From: Granulicella tundricola MP5ACTX9
GTDB taxonomy: Bacteria; Acidobacteriota; Terriglobia; Terriglobales; Acidobacteriaceae
DNA length: 64,000 bases
Assembly (NCBI RefSeq): GCF_000178975.2
Contig: NC_015064.1
Coordinates: forward strand, 3,720,001 to 3,784,000
Reading direction: 5' to 3'
The notes beneath the pieces are model-generated. The model worked only from the letters and a program-made list of their open reading frames with translations, was not told the origin of the DNA and did no database searches. Made by a program: the position numbers and the translations under genes. This document shows positions 49,330-58,730 of this stretch, piece by piece; position 1 is the stretch's first letter, and every line of letters begins with the position of its first letter.

Positions 49330-50454
49330 ATGCCTTTCGTTCAAACCTTCCTCCACCATCCACGCAAGCTCTTCCTTCGCTGGGCGCTCTTCCAGGTACA
49401 TCTCTGGGCGGGCGTCCTGCTCTCGTTGTATGTCATCGTCATCGCCCTCACTGGCTCCATCCTCGTCTTCCGTAGCGAGATCGTCCGCGCTCAACTCCCA
49501 TCCACCCTCACCTCTTACAACCCATCTCAGACAGCCTCCATCGCGCAGGTCATAGCAGCAGTTCAGCGCACCTACCCCGCAGCCCACATCGCCGACCTCA
49601 CCCTCCCGTCGTCCATCTCCCCCGCCTTCGTCATCGCCGCACAAAACCCCGATCACCACTCCTTCTACCTTTTAGCCGATCCCACCACCGCCACCCTCTA
49701 CCCACGCCACCGCACCTGGATCGACTGGACCTACGACCTCCACGTCTATCTCCTCCTCGGCACCGCTCACGGCATGCAGGTCAACGGCATCGGCGCGGCT
49801 ATCCTGATGCTCCTCTGCATCACCGGCCTCGTCCTCTGGTGGCCCGGCCTCAAGCTCTGGACGCGCGGCCTCCGCATCAGCCTCCGCCACAACTGGCGTC
49901 GCATCAACTTCGACGCCCACAGCGCCATTGGCTTCTGGACTCTCCTGCTCGTCTCCTGGTGGGCCTTCTCCGGCATCTACTTCGCCTGGTACAAGCAGGT
50001 CGCCGCCGCCGTAGCCATCGTCTCGCCCATCAGAGGCATGGCCGCCCCCATCGCCCCACCCCGGCCGACATCCAACCAGCACGCCTCGCTGGAAGCCATC
50101 CTGCAAGCCATCCACCAAGCCGCCCCACAAGGCCACCTCTACTCCCTCAGCGACCCCGCCCTCACCACCCCCACCGTCTACGCCCTCGTAGACCTCCGCG
50201 CCCCCGGAGACTTCTCCCACCGCGACATCATCTCCCTCTCCACCCGCGACGCCCGCATCCTCACCGACTGGCACTACGGCCAGAACCACACCCTCGGCGA
50301 CTGGGTCCTCTGGGCCATGCACCCCATCCACTTCGGCACCGTCTGGGGCACCCCCATCAAGATCCTCTGGTCGCTCTTAGGCGTCTCCCTCGCAGTCCTG
50401 ACCCTCACCGGCCTGCTCATGTACTGGAACCGCTACCTCCGCCACCGCCTCTAG
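49330..50454 (+). CDS. PepSY-associated TM protein (iron-regulated membrane type)
   Basis: 374 residues. Helix 1 carries the family start (LFQVHLWAGVLLSLYVIVIA then TGSILVFRSEI). A PepSY-like periplasmic part follows (about 55-140), then TM helices (GIGAAILMLLCITGLVLWWP near 155; SAIGFWTLLLVSWWAFSGIY near 200) and a last one, LWSLLGVSLAVLTLTGLLMY. Members lie next to siderophore receptors and are thought to reduce ferric siderophores or assist iron release at the inner membrane. Here the receptor is directly upstream. The last four bases overlap the stop of the convergent hydrolase gene. Confidence 0.88.
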   Translation: MPFVQTFLHHPRKLFLRWALFQVHLWAGVLLSLYVIVIALTGSILVFRSEIVRAQLPSTLTSYNPSQTASIAQVIAAVQRTYPAAHIADLTLPSSISPAFVIAAQNPDHHSFYLLADPTTATLYPRHRTWIDWTYDLHVYLLLGTAHGMQVNGIGAAILMLLCITGLVLWWPGLKLWTRGLRISLRHNWRRINFDAHSAIGFWTLLLVSWWAFSGIYFAWYKQVAAAVAIVSPIRGMAAPIAPPRPTSNQHASLEAILQAIHQAAPQGHLYSLSDPALTTPTVYALVDLRAPGDFSHRDIISLSTRDARILTDWHYGQNHTLGDWVLWAMHPIHFGTVWGTPIKILWSLLGVSLAVLTLTGLLMYWNRYLRHRL

Positions 50455-51755
50455 CTACGCCCCGCCACCTTCATTGTCTTCTCCGCCCACGCCTCATAGG
50501 TCAGCCTCCCCTTCAGCCTCTCCCAGTCCGCATCCGGGAGCACGGTAAGCTGCGGCCGCTGCAGACCCGGAAAGCCTGTCCCCAGCGCCTGCAGACCACC
50601 CTCCCGATCCTCCCGGATATACCCCTTCGAAATATCCACGTTCCCCGCGGTGATCCATTCGCTCACATGCGTCGTGGGCATCGCGGCAATCTCCGCCGCC
50701 GTCCAACTCCCGAAGCGTATCTGCTCGTTCAGCCACTCCACCGCGGGCCTCTCCACCCAGGCCGTCCTGTGGCTCATCCCGGCATCCACATGCGTCGTGA
50801 ACATCGTCTTCTCCGGCCCGCCCAGCGCCACTGCCTTCGCCCGTATTTGAACAAACCAATCCGGCCCGCGATGCGGGATATCCATCACCGTATCCAGTGA
50901 CCCGTTGACGACGAACATCGGCCCGCGCGCGGCGTTCAGCGCATAGAGCTTCGCCCCACGTTCATCCGGCCCGTCCCCGAGCACCCTCAACGCATGCCAC
51001 GGCGGCCCCTGGCACGGCAGCGCACTCGTATCGAAGCTCTTGCCTCCATCCGCCTCATCATCAAATGTCCCACCGCCACTCAGCACCACGGCATGGATCG
51101 CCGGATCGATGGCCCCCGTGATGCCGCTCACAAACGCACCCATCGAGTAGCCCACCGTCGCAATCCTCTTGGCATCCACCTCGGGTCTGGAAGCGAGATA
51201 AGCCACCCCCTGCATCTCATCCACCTGCATCAGCCCCGCCAGCCTCTGCCCCCAGTCCTGGTGAAACTTATCCGCATCCACCCCCGCCGGAGCTGCCTGG
51301 ATCTTGTCATGCGCACCCGCATGGCTCTTCCGCTCAACGTTTCTCTCACCCTCGCCGATCGGGTCATACGTCGCCACTACCGCACCCGCCTTCGCAAACA
51401 TCATCCCGCTGTACATCGCGTACCAGGTGAACTTGTCGCCTCCATGCCCATTCACCACCACGATCCCCGGCAGCTTGCCCTTCACCTTCACGTCCCACCG
51501 CTCAGGCCGATACACCACCGCAGGCACCAGCATTCCGTCCGCCGTCTGGTACGTCACCCGGTCAGCCACCACACCCGGCATCACCGGAAACGTAGACCAC
51601 GTCTTCGCCTCCAGCGCCGGCAGCTTGTCCGGCACATAAAGCGCCTTCCGGATCTCCAACCGCCAGACTTTGAAGTTTGCCTCAGGGCTCTCGGAAGCCC
51701 CCATAAACCCTACACATAGCGCAGCAACCAGCATCCCAACCATCAGCTTCTTCAT
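50451..51755 (-). CDS. Secreted alpha/beta hydrolase (acetyl-xylan-esterase-like)
   Basis: 434 residues with a signal peptide (MKKLMVGMLVAALCVGFMGA). Oxyanion-type VVVNGHGGDKF lies near 95, the nucleophile elbow GYSMGAF near 205, and a likely acid/His pair further on (SLDTVMDIPHRG near 290; VDAGMSHRT near 325). Length and order fit the dienelactone hydrolase/acetyl-xylan esterase branch found in polymer-degrading bacteria, but the substrate is inferred. The ATG is preceded by a weak GAG-type site. It converges on the PepSY gene with a four-base overlap and is divergent from the symporter. Confidence 0.85.
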   Translation of the reverse strand: MKKLMVGMLVAALCVGFMGASESPEANFKVWRLEIRKALYVPDKLPALEAKTWSTFPVMPGVVADRVTYQTADGMLVPAVVYRPERWDVKVKGKLPGIVVVNGHGGDKFTWYAMYSGMMFAKAGAVVATYDPIGEGERNVERKSHAGAHDKIQAAPAGVDADKFHQDWGQRLAGLMQVDEMQGVAYLASRPEVDAKRIATVGYSMGAFVSGITGAIDPAIHAVVLSGGGTFDDEADGGKSFDTSALPCQGPPWHALRVLGDGPDERGAKLYALNAARGPMFVVNGSLDTVMDIPHRGPDWFVQIRAKAVALGGPEKTMFTTHVDAGMSHRTAWVERPAVEWLNEQIRFGSWTAAEIAAMPTTHVSEWITAGNVDISKGYIREDREGGLQALGTGFPGLQRPQLTVLPDADWERLKGRLTYEAWAEKTMKVAGRS

Positions 51756-51827
51756 TGAAACGACTCCTCTCCCCGCCGAATCCAGCCCCTCCCTTATACC
51801 CCGTCCGGTAAACTGTCCGCACCACTC

Positions 51828-53258
51828 ATGAATCTTTACGCGATCGTCATCGGCCTCATCGTCATCACGCTGCTCACCGTCTCCCTCGCCCGCTTCAGCA
51901 AGGTGAAGACCAAAGCCGACTACCTCGTCGCAGGCAGATCGCTCCCCGCTTTCGTCCTCGTCTTCACGTTGCTGAGCTCATGGATCGGCTCCGGCTCGCT
52001 CCTCGCAGGCGCGGAAAACGCGTACAAGCACGGCTTTGCCGCACTCTGGCAAGCCGCCGGCGGATGGGCCGGCCTCATCCTCATCTACTTCATCGCGCCC
52101 CGCGCCCGCAAGTTCGCGCAGTTCACCATCCCGGATCTGCTGGAAGCACGCTACTCCCAGACCGCGCGCGTGCTCGGCGTCATCGCGGTACTGTTTACCT
52201 ATACCGCCATCACCAGCTACCAGCTCATCGGCGGCGGCGATATCGTTCACCTCATCTTCCCCAACATCTCCGCGCGCCACGGCCAGGAGATCATCGCCGC
52301 CTTCGTCATCGTCTTCACCGCCATCGCAGGCATGAGCTCCGTCGCGTACATGGACGTCGCCATCGGCATCCTCGCCACCGTTACCCTCCTCGTCGCACTG
52401 CCCATCCTTACCAAGTCCGCTGGTGGCTGGCACCAGGTCGCCGCCGTCCTGCCCGCCTCGCACTTCCAGCTCATGGGTGACTTCTCCCTCCTGCACTGCT
52501 TCGAGCTCCTTATCCCCACCTGCCTCCTCATGCTCGGCAACCAGTCCATGTACCAGAAGTTCTTCTCCGCCAAATCAGAGAAGGACGCCACCCGGGCCGT
52601 CGTCGGCTGGTTCATCGGCATCCTCATCCTCGAGACCGTCATCGTCGCCCTCGCCGTCGTAGGCTCAGCCCTCTTCCGCACCGGAGAGGTCCATGACAAC
52701 CCACGCGAGGTCCTCGCCTACACCGCCCTCCACGGCCTCCCGCACATCATCGGCGCCATCATGGTCGGAGCCATCTTCGCCAAGGTCATCTCCACCGCCA
52801 ACAACTTCCTCTTCTCCCCCGCCACCAATCTCATCAACGACGTCTTCGTCCGCTACATCCGCCCCGACGCCTCCAACCGCACCATCCTTCTCGTCAGCCG
52901 CCTCATGGTCGTCTTCCTGGGTCTCTGGTCGCTGGCGCAGTCGCTGGGCACCCGCTCCGTGCTTGAGAAAGCTCTCTACGCCTACACCATCTATAGCGCA
53001 GCCCTGACCCCGGTCATCCTGGCCGCCTTCTTCTGGCGCAGGGCCACCGCCGCGGGTGCCGTCTCCAGCATCGCCGCCGGAACCGTCGTCACCGTCTTCT
53101 GGGCCTCGGACATCGTCCACACCCATCTGCCCCCGGCCCTCGCAGAGCGCGACGCCATCTTCCCCGCGCTCATCGCCTCGCTCATCTGCCTCTTCGCGGT
53201 GAGCCTCCTCACATCCAAGCCCACCGAAGCCCAGCTTGCCCCATTCCTCGAAAGCTAA
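51828..53258 (+). CDS. Sodium:solute symporter (SSS family)
   Basis: 476 residues with about 13 hydrophobic helices. The family start LARFSKVKTKADYLVAGRSL (about residue 20) and the Na+/substrate-binding region (LLSSWIGSGSLLAGAENAYK, about 45-64) are intact; a later VISTANNFLFSPATNL (about 320) is the second Na+-site helix. It imports a solute with sodium at the inner membrane. The solute is not identifiable; the CPA1 antiporter in the window would help keep the sodium gradient. Divergent from the hydrolase with 72 bases between. Confidence 0.92.
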   Translation: MNLYAIVIGLIVITLLTVSLARFSKVKTKADYLVAGRSLPAFVLVFTLLSSWIGSGSLLAGAENAYKHGFAALWQAAGGWAGLILIYFIAPRARKFAQFTIPDLLEARYSQTARVLGVIAVLFTYTAITSYQLIGGGDIVHLIFPNISARHGQEIIAAFVIVFTAIAGMSSVAYMDVAIGILATVTLLVALPILTKSAGGWHQVAAVLPASHFQLMGDFSLLHCFELLIPTCLLMLGNQSMYQKFFSAKSEKDATRAVVGWFIGILILETVIVALAVVGSALFRTGEVHDNPREVLAYTALHGLPHIIGAIMVGAIFAKVISTANNFLFSPATNLINDVFVRYIRPDASNRTILLVSRLMVVFLGLWSLAQSLGTRSVLEKALYAYTIYSAALTPVILAAFFWRRATAAGAVSSIAAGTVVTVFWASDIVHTHLPPALAERDAIFPALIASLICLFAVSLLTSKPTEAQLAPFLES

Positions 53259-53306
53259 TCCTGTTACCACAATGGCCGACCTCTATAATCTGCCCTTGAG
53301 GTAACA

Positions 53307-53753
53307 GTGAAGGAATATAAGCACATCGTCATCGACAAAATGGGCGTCGGATTGGATGCCTTGCGCACCTCTCTCAATGTCTCAGGACTTGAAACCGCAC
53401 ACAGCCGTGGAATCCAGCTCTCCGCTGGCTCCGTAGCCCTTGAGCACCATCTGCACATCTTCCTTTGGGACGACAGCATCAAGGGAATCACCGGCTCCCT
53501 CGGCATCATCAATGCGGGCAACACCATCACCGTCAAAGTTCGCTGGGACAAGTTGATCGAGTCCGGCATCATCTTTCCCGGAACACTCAAAGGCGACACC
53601 ATGCAGAACAAGCCGCCAGGCGGCCCCTCCACCAACGGCGCTTGGGCCTACAAAGGCAACATCCCCAGAAACTACCTCTACATCGACGGCGTCGACAGCC
53701 CCGCGACCCATGGCTTCTCCACCTGGCAGCTCGGCAAAGGCTGGCAGCCCTAA
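53307..53753 (+). CDS. Hypothetical protein
   Basis: 148 residues from a GTG start with GAGGTAAC upstream and TATAAT (53284-53289) in front. No signal peptide or membrane helix. The sequence (GLETAHSRGIQLSAGSVALE, then HLHIFLWDDSIKGITGSLGI and GDTMQNKPPGGPSTNGAW) is rich in beta-strand patches and glycine. No family recognised. It is a plausible real gene because its codon use and start signals match neighbours. Convergent with the DUF1801-type gene. Confidence 0.6.
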   Translation: MKEYKHIVIDKMGVGLDALRTSLNVSGLETAHSRGIQLSAGSVALEHHLHIFLWDDSIKGITGSLGIINAGNTITVKVRWDKLIESGIIFPGTLKGDTMQNKPPGGPSTNGAWAYKGNIPRNYLYIDGVDSPATHGFSTWQLGKGWQP

Positions 53754-53797
53754 CCCTCATCCAGCCCGGGGGCGAGACGAACACTCGCCCCCCATCC

Positions 53798-54442
53798 TCA
53801 CCCCTGGTACTTCCAGTTCCTCTGCTTCCCTTCCCCAATCCACCCCACGGCACTCACAATCCTCGCCGCCCGGGTCTCCGCCCGCTTCGCCCCTGTAATC
53901 CATTCCAGGTACTCCCGCTTGCAACTCGGGCTGAACCCCGCCCAGACCCCGGCAGTCTTCGTCCCCTTCCCCAGCGCCTCGGAGAAATCTGAAGGCACCT
54001 CGATCTCCGCCTTAGCGGCCTTCACCACCTGTCGCCGAGCCGCGATCGGACTCGTATACTCGCCCGAATCCACAAACCCCATCGCCTGCTTCAGCCAACC
54101 CACCAGCACCTTATCCCTGGGCAGATCCTTCAACGATGTGATCTTCCCCAGCGACCCCATCCCCTCATCCTTCACCGCCCCGGCCTCCCGCAGCACCGCG
54201 CCAATCTCCGTCCCCCAGAACCCTATGCTGCAATGCTTCGTAAACCCGGAGATATTACAAAGAATCGCCCCCTTGTAAGAGAAGAACGGCCTCGACCACT
54301 TGATCTCTTCCACCACCTCAGTGGACGCCTTATGGATCAACCCGCGCAGGTGCAGCAAAATCGGAATCGCAAACGGCTTCGCCCGGTCGATATAAGCATC
54401 CACCGCAGGATTCATCACCACAGTCTTCGTTCGTCCGCTCAT
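53798..54442 (-). CDS. DUF1801/YdeI-type protein
   Basis: 214 residues from ATG 54442. The first half (NPAVDAYIDRAKPFAIPILL then EEIKWSRPFFSYKGAILCNI and GFTKHCSIGFW) is the DUF1801 (YdhG-like) fold. The second half carries the OmdA/YdeI motif (ALGKGTKTAGVWAGFSPSCK, then REYLEWITGAKRAETRAARI). Members are small cytoplasmic proteins of unclear role, sometimes linked to bacteriocin or stress resistance. Both halves are intact. Confidence 0.88.
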   Translation of the reverse strand: MSGRTKTVVMNPAVDAYIDRAKPFAIPILLHLRGLIHKASTEVVEEIKWSRPFFSYKGAILCNISGFTKHCSIGFWGTEIGAVLREAGAVKDEGMGSLGKITSLKDLPRDKVLVGWLKQAMGFVDSGEYTSPIAARRQVVKAAKAEIEVPSDFSEALGKGTKTAGVWAGFSPSCKREYLEWITGAKRAETRAARIVSAVGWIGEGKQRNWKYQG

Positions 54443-54510
54443 GCCACCAAGCCTATTTCCCTCGCCCACTCAAGGCAAGACGATTTTAGCCAAAGCACTC
54501 CGCAGCGGCG

Positions 54511-55356
54511 CTAGTTCTCCGTAGGCTGCTCCAGGTGGTCGATGACGATCGTGTCGACCGGCCCCTTCGTGGACTCCAGATGCAGACCAAGCTGCTCTTC
54601 CAGCGCAGTGAAGAGCGATGGGCCTGGGTCATTCGTGGTCGGGGCGTCGTCGGGAGCGTACTTGAGTGCGAAGTCGTACTTCCCCGTCAGGCCAGTCTTA
54701 TCGATCACGAGGCGACTCAGGGTACCGGACAGGTTGTCGGCCAGCGCAGCCAGCGTGACCGCGTTGCCCGTGAACTGCCCCGGACCGAACATCATGCTGC
54801 CGGCACCCGCAACCCTGGACGAGCCCATCTTGACCTCAGGGTAAGCGTTAGCAGGGTCTGCCTCTTTGACCTTCAACCCACCCTTGGCGACATTCAAGTT
54901 ATAGACCGGAAGCTGCTTGATGTCGTGGTGAATCTGGAGATGGAAGCGCTCGATCAGCATATTCTGCATCATGAGGTCGCGCTGAACGCGAGCCTCTTTC
55001 GGCGGCAGTTGCTTGAGCGTTGCGACCGCATCCGCGTCCATCTTGCCCTCTACATCGAAGCGCGCGTCATGATCCCATTTCGGCAGGCCGTAGATCAGAT
55101 CCTCCGTCTTCAGGTTCCAGGCGGATTGGATCAGCATACCCAGCGAGACATTGGTGGCCCTGTAACCGTCGGCAGTGCTACCCCAGCTCATGCCGTTCGG
55201 GCCGCTCTTGTTCGGCTTGACGGAGACCACATCGTACGACGCAGCCGCCTGCCCCAGAGGGACCTGGGCGTGAATCGCGATAGGAGCAACAACCACCACA
55301 GCTGCGGCCATAAGGAAAGTTCGGCGAAGAGATACAAGCTTGAACAAAGAGTTCAT
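54511..55356 (-). CDS. TIGR03435 family exported protein
   Basis: 281 residues from ATG 55356 (AGAAGGA upstream) with a signal peptide (TFLMAAAVVVVAPIAIHAQV). The family signature is clear: SYDVVSVKPNKSG (about residue 40), the middle LMMQNMLIERFHLQIHHDIK (about 135), NLNVAKGGLKVKEADPANAY, and the end IDKTGLTGKYDFALKYAPDD. TIGR03435 proteins are expanded in Acidobacteria, and their function is not known; no enzymatic motif is evident. A long upstream open frame is only a shadow. Confidence 0.9.
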   Translation of the reverse strand: MNSLFKLVSLRRTFLMAAAVVVVAPIAIHAQVPLGQAAASYDVVSVKPNKSGPNGMSWGSTADGYRATNVSLGMLIQSAWNLKTEDLIYGLPKWDHDARFDVEGKMDADAVATLKQLPPKEARVQRDLMMQNMLIERFHLQIHHDIKQLPVYNLNVAKGGLKVKEADPANAYPEVKMGSSRVAGAGSMMFGPGQFTGNAVTLAALADNLSGTLSRLVIDKTGLTGKYDFALKYAPDDAPTTNDPGPSLFTALEEQLGLHLESTKGPVDTIVIDHLEQPTEN

Positions 55357-55738
55357 AGTCCTTCTTTCTGCGGAGCGACCCGGCTCCTCCTCGCGCACTG
55401 ACGCAAAGGAGGTTGGTTGCAAAGTGCTTCTTTCTGATCGTTTCCCCGATAGACGAATGGATTCGCACGTTGGCTCGCTGTTGAAACAATTTATTTCGCA
55501 GAACTGAAGCTCCCGCGGCAACGACCTCACATCCCTTGCCGTATCGACCAGATCACAAGCAGCAAAGGCCAATGCCTTCAACATCGTCTTGCGTCGTAAG
55601 CCCTCTTTCGATAGCTTTATGCCATCACCCCGTTCTAATCATGATCAGGCAGCCTCGTACCGCAGCTTTGCCTGTCCGTGTCCGCCCCGCTCTTGCTGTC
55701 CCCTCAATCGGCTTACTTCTTGAAAGCGAGTATCTCCC
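55357..55738. other. Divergent intergenic region
   Basis: About 380 bases between the TIGR03435 gene (minus) and an M28 gene (plus). It should hold promoters for both. I see no small gene and no repeat in it. Confidence 0.5.
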
Positions 55739-57397
55739 ATGAATCGGTCCCTCCTCAGGCCTGCTGCCGCAATCGCCACGGCTCTGTTCCTTCTCTCTTC
55801 CGCACCCGCGCAGGAACAGGCCGGCGACAAGGTTGACCTTGATGTTCTGGCAAAGATCAAGAGCCAGGCGTACGACCACTCGCAGGTCATGGAAAACCTC
55901 TATTCCATCTCCGAGGTCTACGGCCCCCGCGTCAACAACAGCCGCAACCACCGCGCCGCAGCCGAGTGGGCTGTCACGCAGTTGAAGGCATGGGGTCTGC
56001 AGAACGTCCACCTGGAAAAGTTCGACTTCGGCTACGGATGGCAGATCAAGAAGTTTTACGCCGCCATGGAAGCACCAGCCTACGCCGCGCTGATCGGCTT
56101 CCCGCTCGCCTGGACGCCAGGCACCAACGGCCCCATCACCGCAGATGCCATGTACGCGCCCATCCACTCCAAGGACGACTTCGCCAAATACCACGGCAAG
56201 CTGAAGGGCAAGATCGTTCTCATGTTTGACCCGCCCCATCTGCTGCTCCATACCACGCAGGATGCGACGAAATCGCCCACGGACGAAGAGATCCTGGCCC
56301 GCGCCAACGCTCCGCGTGGCGGCGCTGCCCCCGCTGGGCGCGGTGCTGCACCCGGCGGCCCCACCCCCCGCGGTCGAGGCAGAGTCGACGAAGGAACATG
56401 GGAGTACACCCCGACCTCCCTCGCCCTCGCAGACGAGAAGAACCACGATCTCCGCAACGAGATCAACGCCTACCTCCATGACGAAGCCCCCGCAGTCGTC
56501 CTGACGCCCGGCTATAACGGAGACGGCGGCACCATCTTCTCCTCCTACGGCGGCTCGCAGGACCCCAAAGACCCGGTCCCCCCGCCCATCGTGGCCATCA
56601 CGCCGGAGCAGTACAACCGCATCGTCCGCCTGCTGCAGCACGGCACCACGCCCAAGCTGACCTTCGACGTCGCCGTGGACTACCAGAAGGATGACCAGCG
56701 CGCCTACAACGTCATCGGCGAGATCCCCGGCACCACCAAAAAAGACGAAGTCGTCATGCTCGGCGGTCACTTCGATTCCTGGCAAGGCGGCACCGGAGCC
56801 ACCGACAACGGCACAGGCTCCTCCGTCGCCATGGAGGCAGTCCGCATCCTGACCACCTTGCACCAGCCCATGGCTCGCACCGTCCGCGTAGCCCTCTGGG
56901 GCGGCGAAGAGGAGGGCGAATGGGGCTCCAAAGCCTACGTCCAGCAGCACTTTGCCCCGCGTGACACCATGAAGCAGACCCCCGACTACGCCAAGCTCGA
57001 CGTCTACTTCAACGACGACGGCGGCTCCGGCAGGTTCCGCGGAGTCTCCGCCGGCGGCAGCCCGCAGATGGCCGCCATCTTCAAGTCCTGGATCGAGCCC
57101 ATCAAGGACCAGCACATCGTCGCCGTCTCCAACGCCGACACCTTCCGCCCCACCCTCACACCCGGCGGCACGGACTCCAGCGCCTTCTCCTGGATCGGCC
57201 TAAACGGCATCGGCTTCCAGCAGGACGGCTTGGAATACGGCACGCGCACCCACCAGTCCAACATGGATCTCTACGACCGCGTCCAGCAGGACGATGTCAT
57301 GCAGGGATCCATGATCGAAGCCTGGTTCACCTACAATGCAGCCACCCGCGCGGAGATGCTCCCGCGTATCCCAACCCCAGAGCCTCTGAAGAAGTAG
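55739..57397 (+). CDS. Secreted M28 family metallopeptidase with a Gly/Ala/Pro insert
   Basis: 552 residues with a signal peptide (LRPAAAIATALFLLSSAPAQ). M28 residues: LGGHFDSWQGGTG (about 342), ATDNGTGSSVAMEAVRIL (about 354), and WGGEEEGEWGSKAY (about 390) carrying the metal Glu pair; a later GGTDSSAFSWIGLNGIGF supplies the last part. Before the catalytic domain there is an unusual low-complexity insert (about 192-225: APRGGAAPAGRGAAPGG then PTPRGRGR), probably a flexible loop in the PA-like region. A di-zinc aminopeptidase outside the cytoplasm is expected. Complete. Confidence 0.93.
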   Translation: MNRSLLRPAAAIATALFLLSSAPAQEQAGDKVDLDVLAKIKSQAYDHSQVMENLYSISEVYGPRVNNSRNHRAAAEWAVTQLKAWGLQNVHLEKFDFGYGWQIKKFYAAMEAPAYAALIGFPLAWTPGTNGPITADAMYAPIHSKDDFAKYHGKLKGKIVLMFDPPHLLLHTTQDATKSPTDEEILARANAPRGGAAPAGRGAAPGGPTPRGRGRVDEGTWEYTPTSLALADEKNHDLRNEINAYLHDEAPAVVLTPGYNGDGGTIFSSYGGSQDPKDPVPPPIVAITPEQYNRIVRLLQHGTTPKLTFDVAVDYQKDDQRAYNVIGEIPGTTKKDEVVMLGGHFDSWQGGTGATDNGTGSSVAMEAVRILTTLHQPMARTVRVALWGGEEEGEWGSKAYVQQHFAPRDTMKQTPDYAKLDVYFNDDGGSGRFRGVSAGGSPQMAAIFKSWIEPIKDQHIVAVSNADTFRPTLTPGGTDSSAFSWIGLNGIGFQQDGLEYGTRTHQSNMDLYDRVQQDDVMQGSMIEAWFTYNAATRAEMLPRIPTPEPLKK

Positions 57398-57594
57398 CAA
57401 CCGGCACGATCACACGAACGTGGTACTTTCCCGCGCCCAGGACGTATGGACGCGTGGTCCATCCGCGCTCATTCTTAGGAGAATCCGCTTCGATTGCCGT
57501 AGCGGTAGGAACCAGCTTCAGGGATCGAACGCTGCATCCAGAGTCCTGATGAAAATTCCTGTCCCTAGAATTTCTGTTCCCGCGGAGAAGAGCA

Positions 57595-58161
57595 TTGGCA
57601 CAATCGTTCAAGACCCTGGCGCTCCTCGCGCTCGCACTCTGCTTCGGCCAGGCCGCCGAAGCCCAAGCTAAATCCCCGGTCTTGTCTGCCGACGACACGG
57701 TCGCCTTCATCAATACGACCCTGCACAAATATCCAACCCTGGAGTTTGTAAAATCCGGATGCCCCGGCGATGAGCAGACCGTCTCCATCTCCGACGACCG
57801 CCGCAGCATCATCATCAGGCAGACGTCGGTGATGCCGGTGGATGGCGGAAGCTGCGATACCGTCCAGACGTTGACCGCTCCCATCTTCAGCCTGCACCTC
57901 ATCGGCATCGGAAGCTGGACCAAGCAGGGGCAGCATACCTCATTCTTCATGGATTGCACGGAGCGCGTCGGCTGCTTCAGCCGCCGTTCCGGCCCACCCA
58001 CGCCTCCGGCCATCGAAAGCCAATGGCGTCTGGCGATCACAGCCCCGGACGAGGTTTCGTCCCGGCTGCAGAAGGCAATTCGCCATCTCGTCGAGGCGCT
58101 TCTGGTCGAAGCAGACGACCACATCGACGCCAACGACCCCACCGCAAAACCCGCCCACTAA
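57595..58161 (+). CDS. Hypothetical exported protein
   Basis: 188 residues from a TTG start with GGAGAAGAG upstream. A signal peptide is clear (FKTLALLALALCFGQAAEAQ). The mature part has four cysteines (SGCPGDEQ, GGSCDTV, DCTERVGC) that could form two disulfides, a VSISDDRRSIIIRQ strand and a C-terminal helix. No family recognised. Four repeats of the dispersed type follow it. Confidence 0.7.
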   Translation: MAQSFKTLALLALALCFGQAAEAQAKSPVLSADDTVAFINTTLHKYPTLEFVKSGCPGDEQTVSISDDRRSIIIRQTSVMPVDGGSCDTVQTLTAPIFSLHLIGIGSWTKQGQHTSFFMDCTERVGCFSRRSGPPTPPAIESQWRLAITAPDEVSSRLQKAIRHLVEALLVEADDHIDANDPTAKPAH

Positions 58162-58175
58162 TCCATCACACCGCC

Positions 58176-58640
58176 GGGTGCCCCATCCTCAGACGACAGT
58201 CTCACCGTCGGATAGGGTGGGGTATCGATTTCGGTAGAAATCGACCGCCCTCCCAATTGCCGTAACCCACGTTTCGCGGGAGCTCTTTCCCGCAGCGCAC
58301 GCTTCCAGACGTGCCATAAGCTCAGTTCTCCGGACCTCGCACAACTCCGGGTGCCCCATGTCCCGAACCTGGGACGTGGGATGGACAACCTCCACCGCAC
58401 AGCGAAGGGAACTCAGTCCAAATCGCCTGATCCAACCTCAACCGGGGTGCCCACTCCTTCCGGCCGCATCGGAAAGGCTAGGGTATCGCGCGCAGCCCGA
58501 CCACTTTCTTCCAGGTTGCCGGAGACCCCGTTTATATGATCAAATCACAACCTCCGTGTGCGGCGTCCTAACCGACGGTTCTATCGTCGGTTAGGGTGGG
58601 CATCGTTTGCGGAAGCAAACGACCGTTCTCCTCCACGTTT
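58176..58640. repeat. Cluster of four dispersed palindromic repeats
   Basis: GGGTGCCCCA occurs at 58176 (long form, nearly identical to 31953-32033) and at 58349; GGGGTGCCC-type near 58444, and a CCTAACCGACGG...CCGTCGG-type hairpin near 58567-58595 followed by TAGGGTGGGCATCGTTTGC. No gene lies between 58162 and 58730. Confidence 0.8.
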
Positions 58641-58730
58641 CCCAAAACACCGTTAATGAGATGGTCCGCCGCTTGATCTCCACCCGGAAGGTAGGCGATT
58701 GTGTTGGCAGGTACAAGGAGGATCATCGAC

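Noticed and set aside
55625..57115. Open frame of 496 codons antisense to the third M28 gene
   Set aside because: Shadow of the M28 peptidase gene with unnatural Gly/Val/Asp composition.
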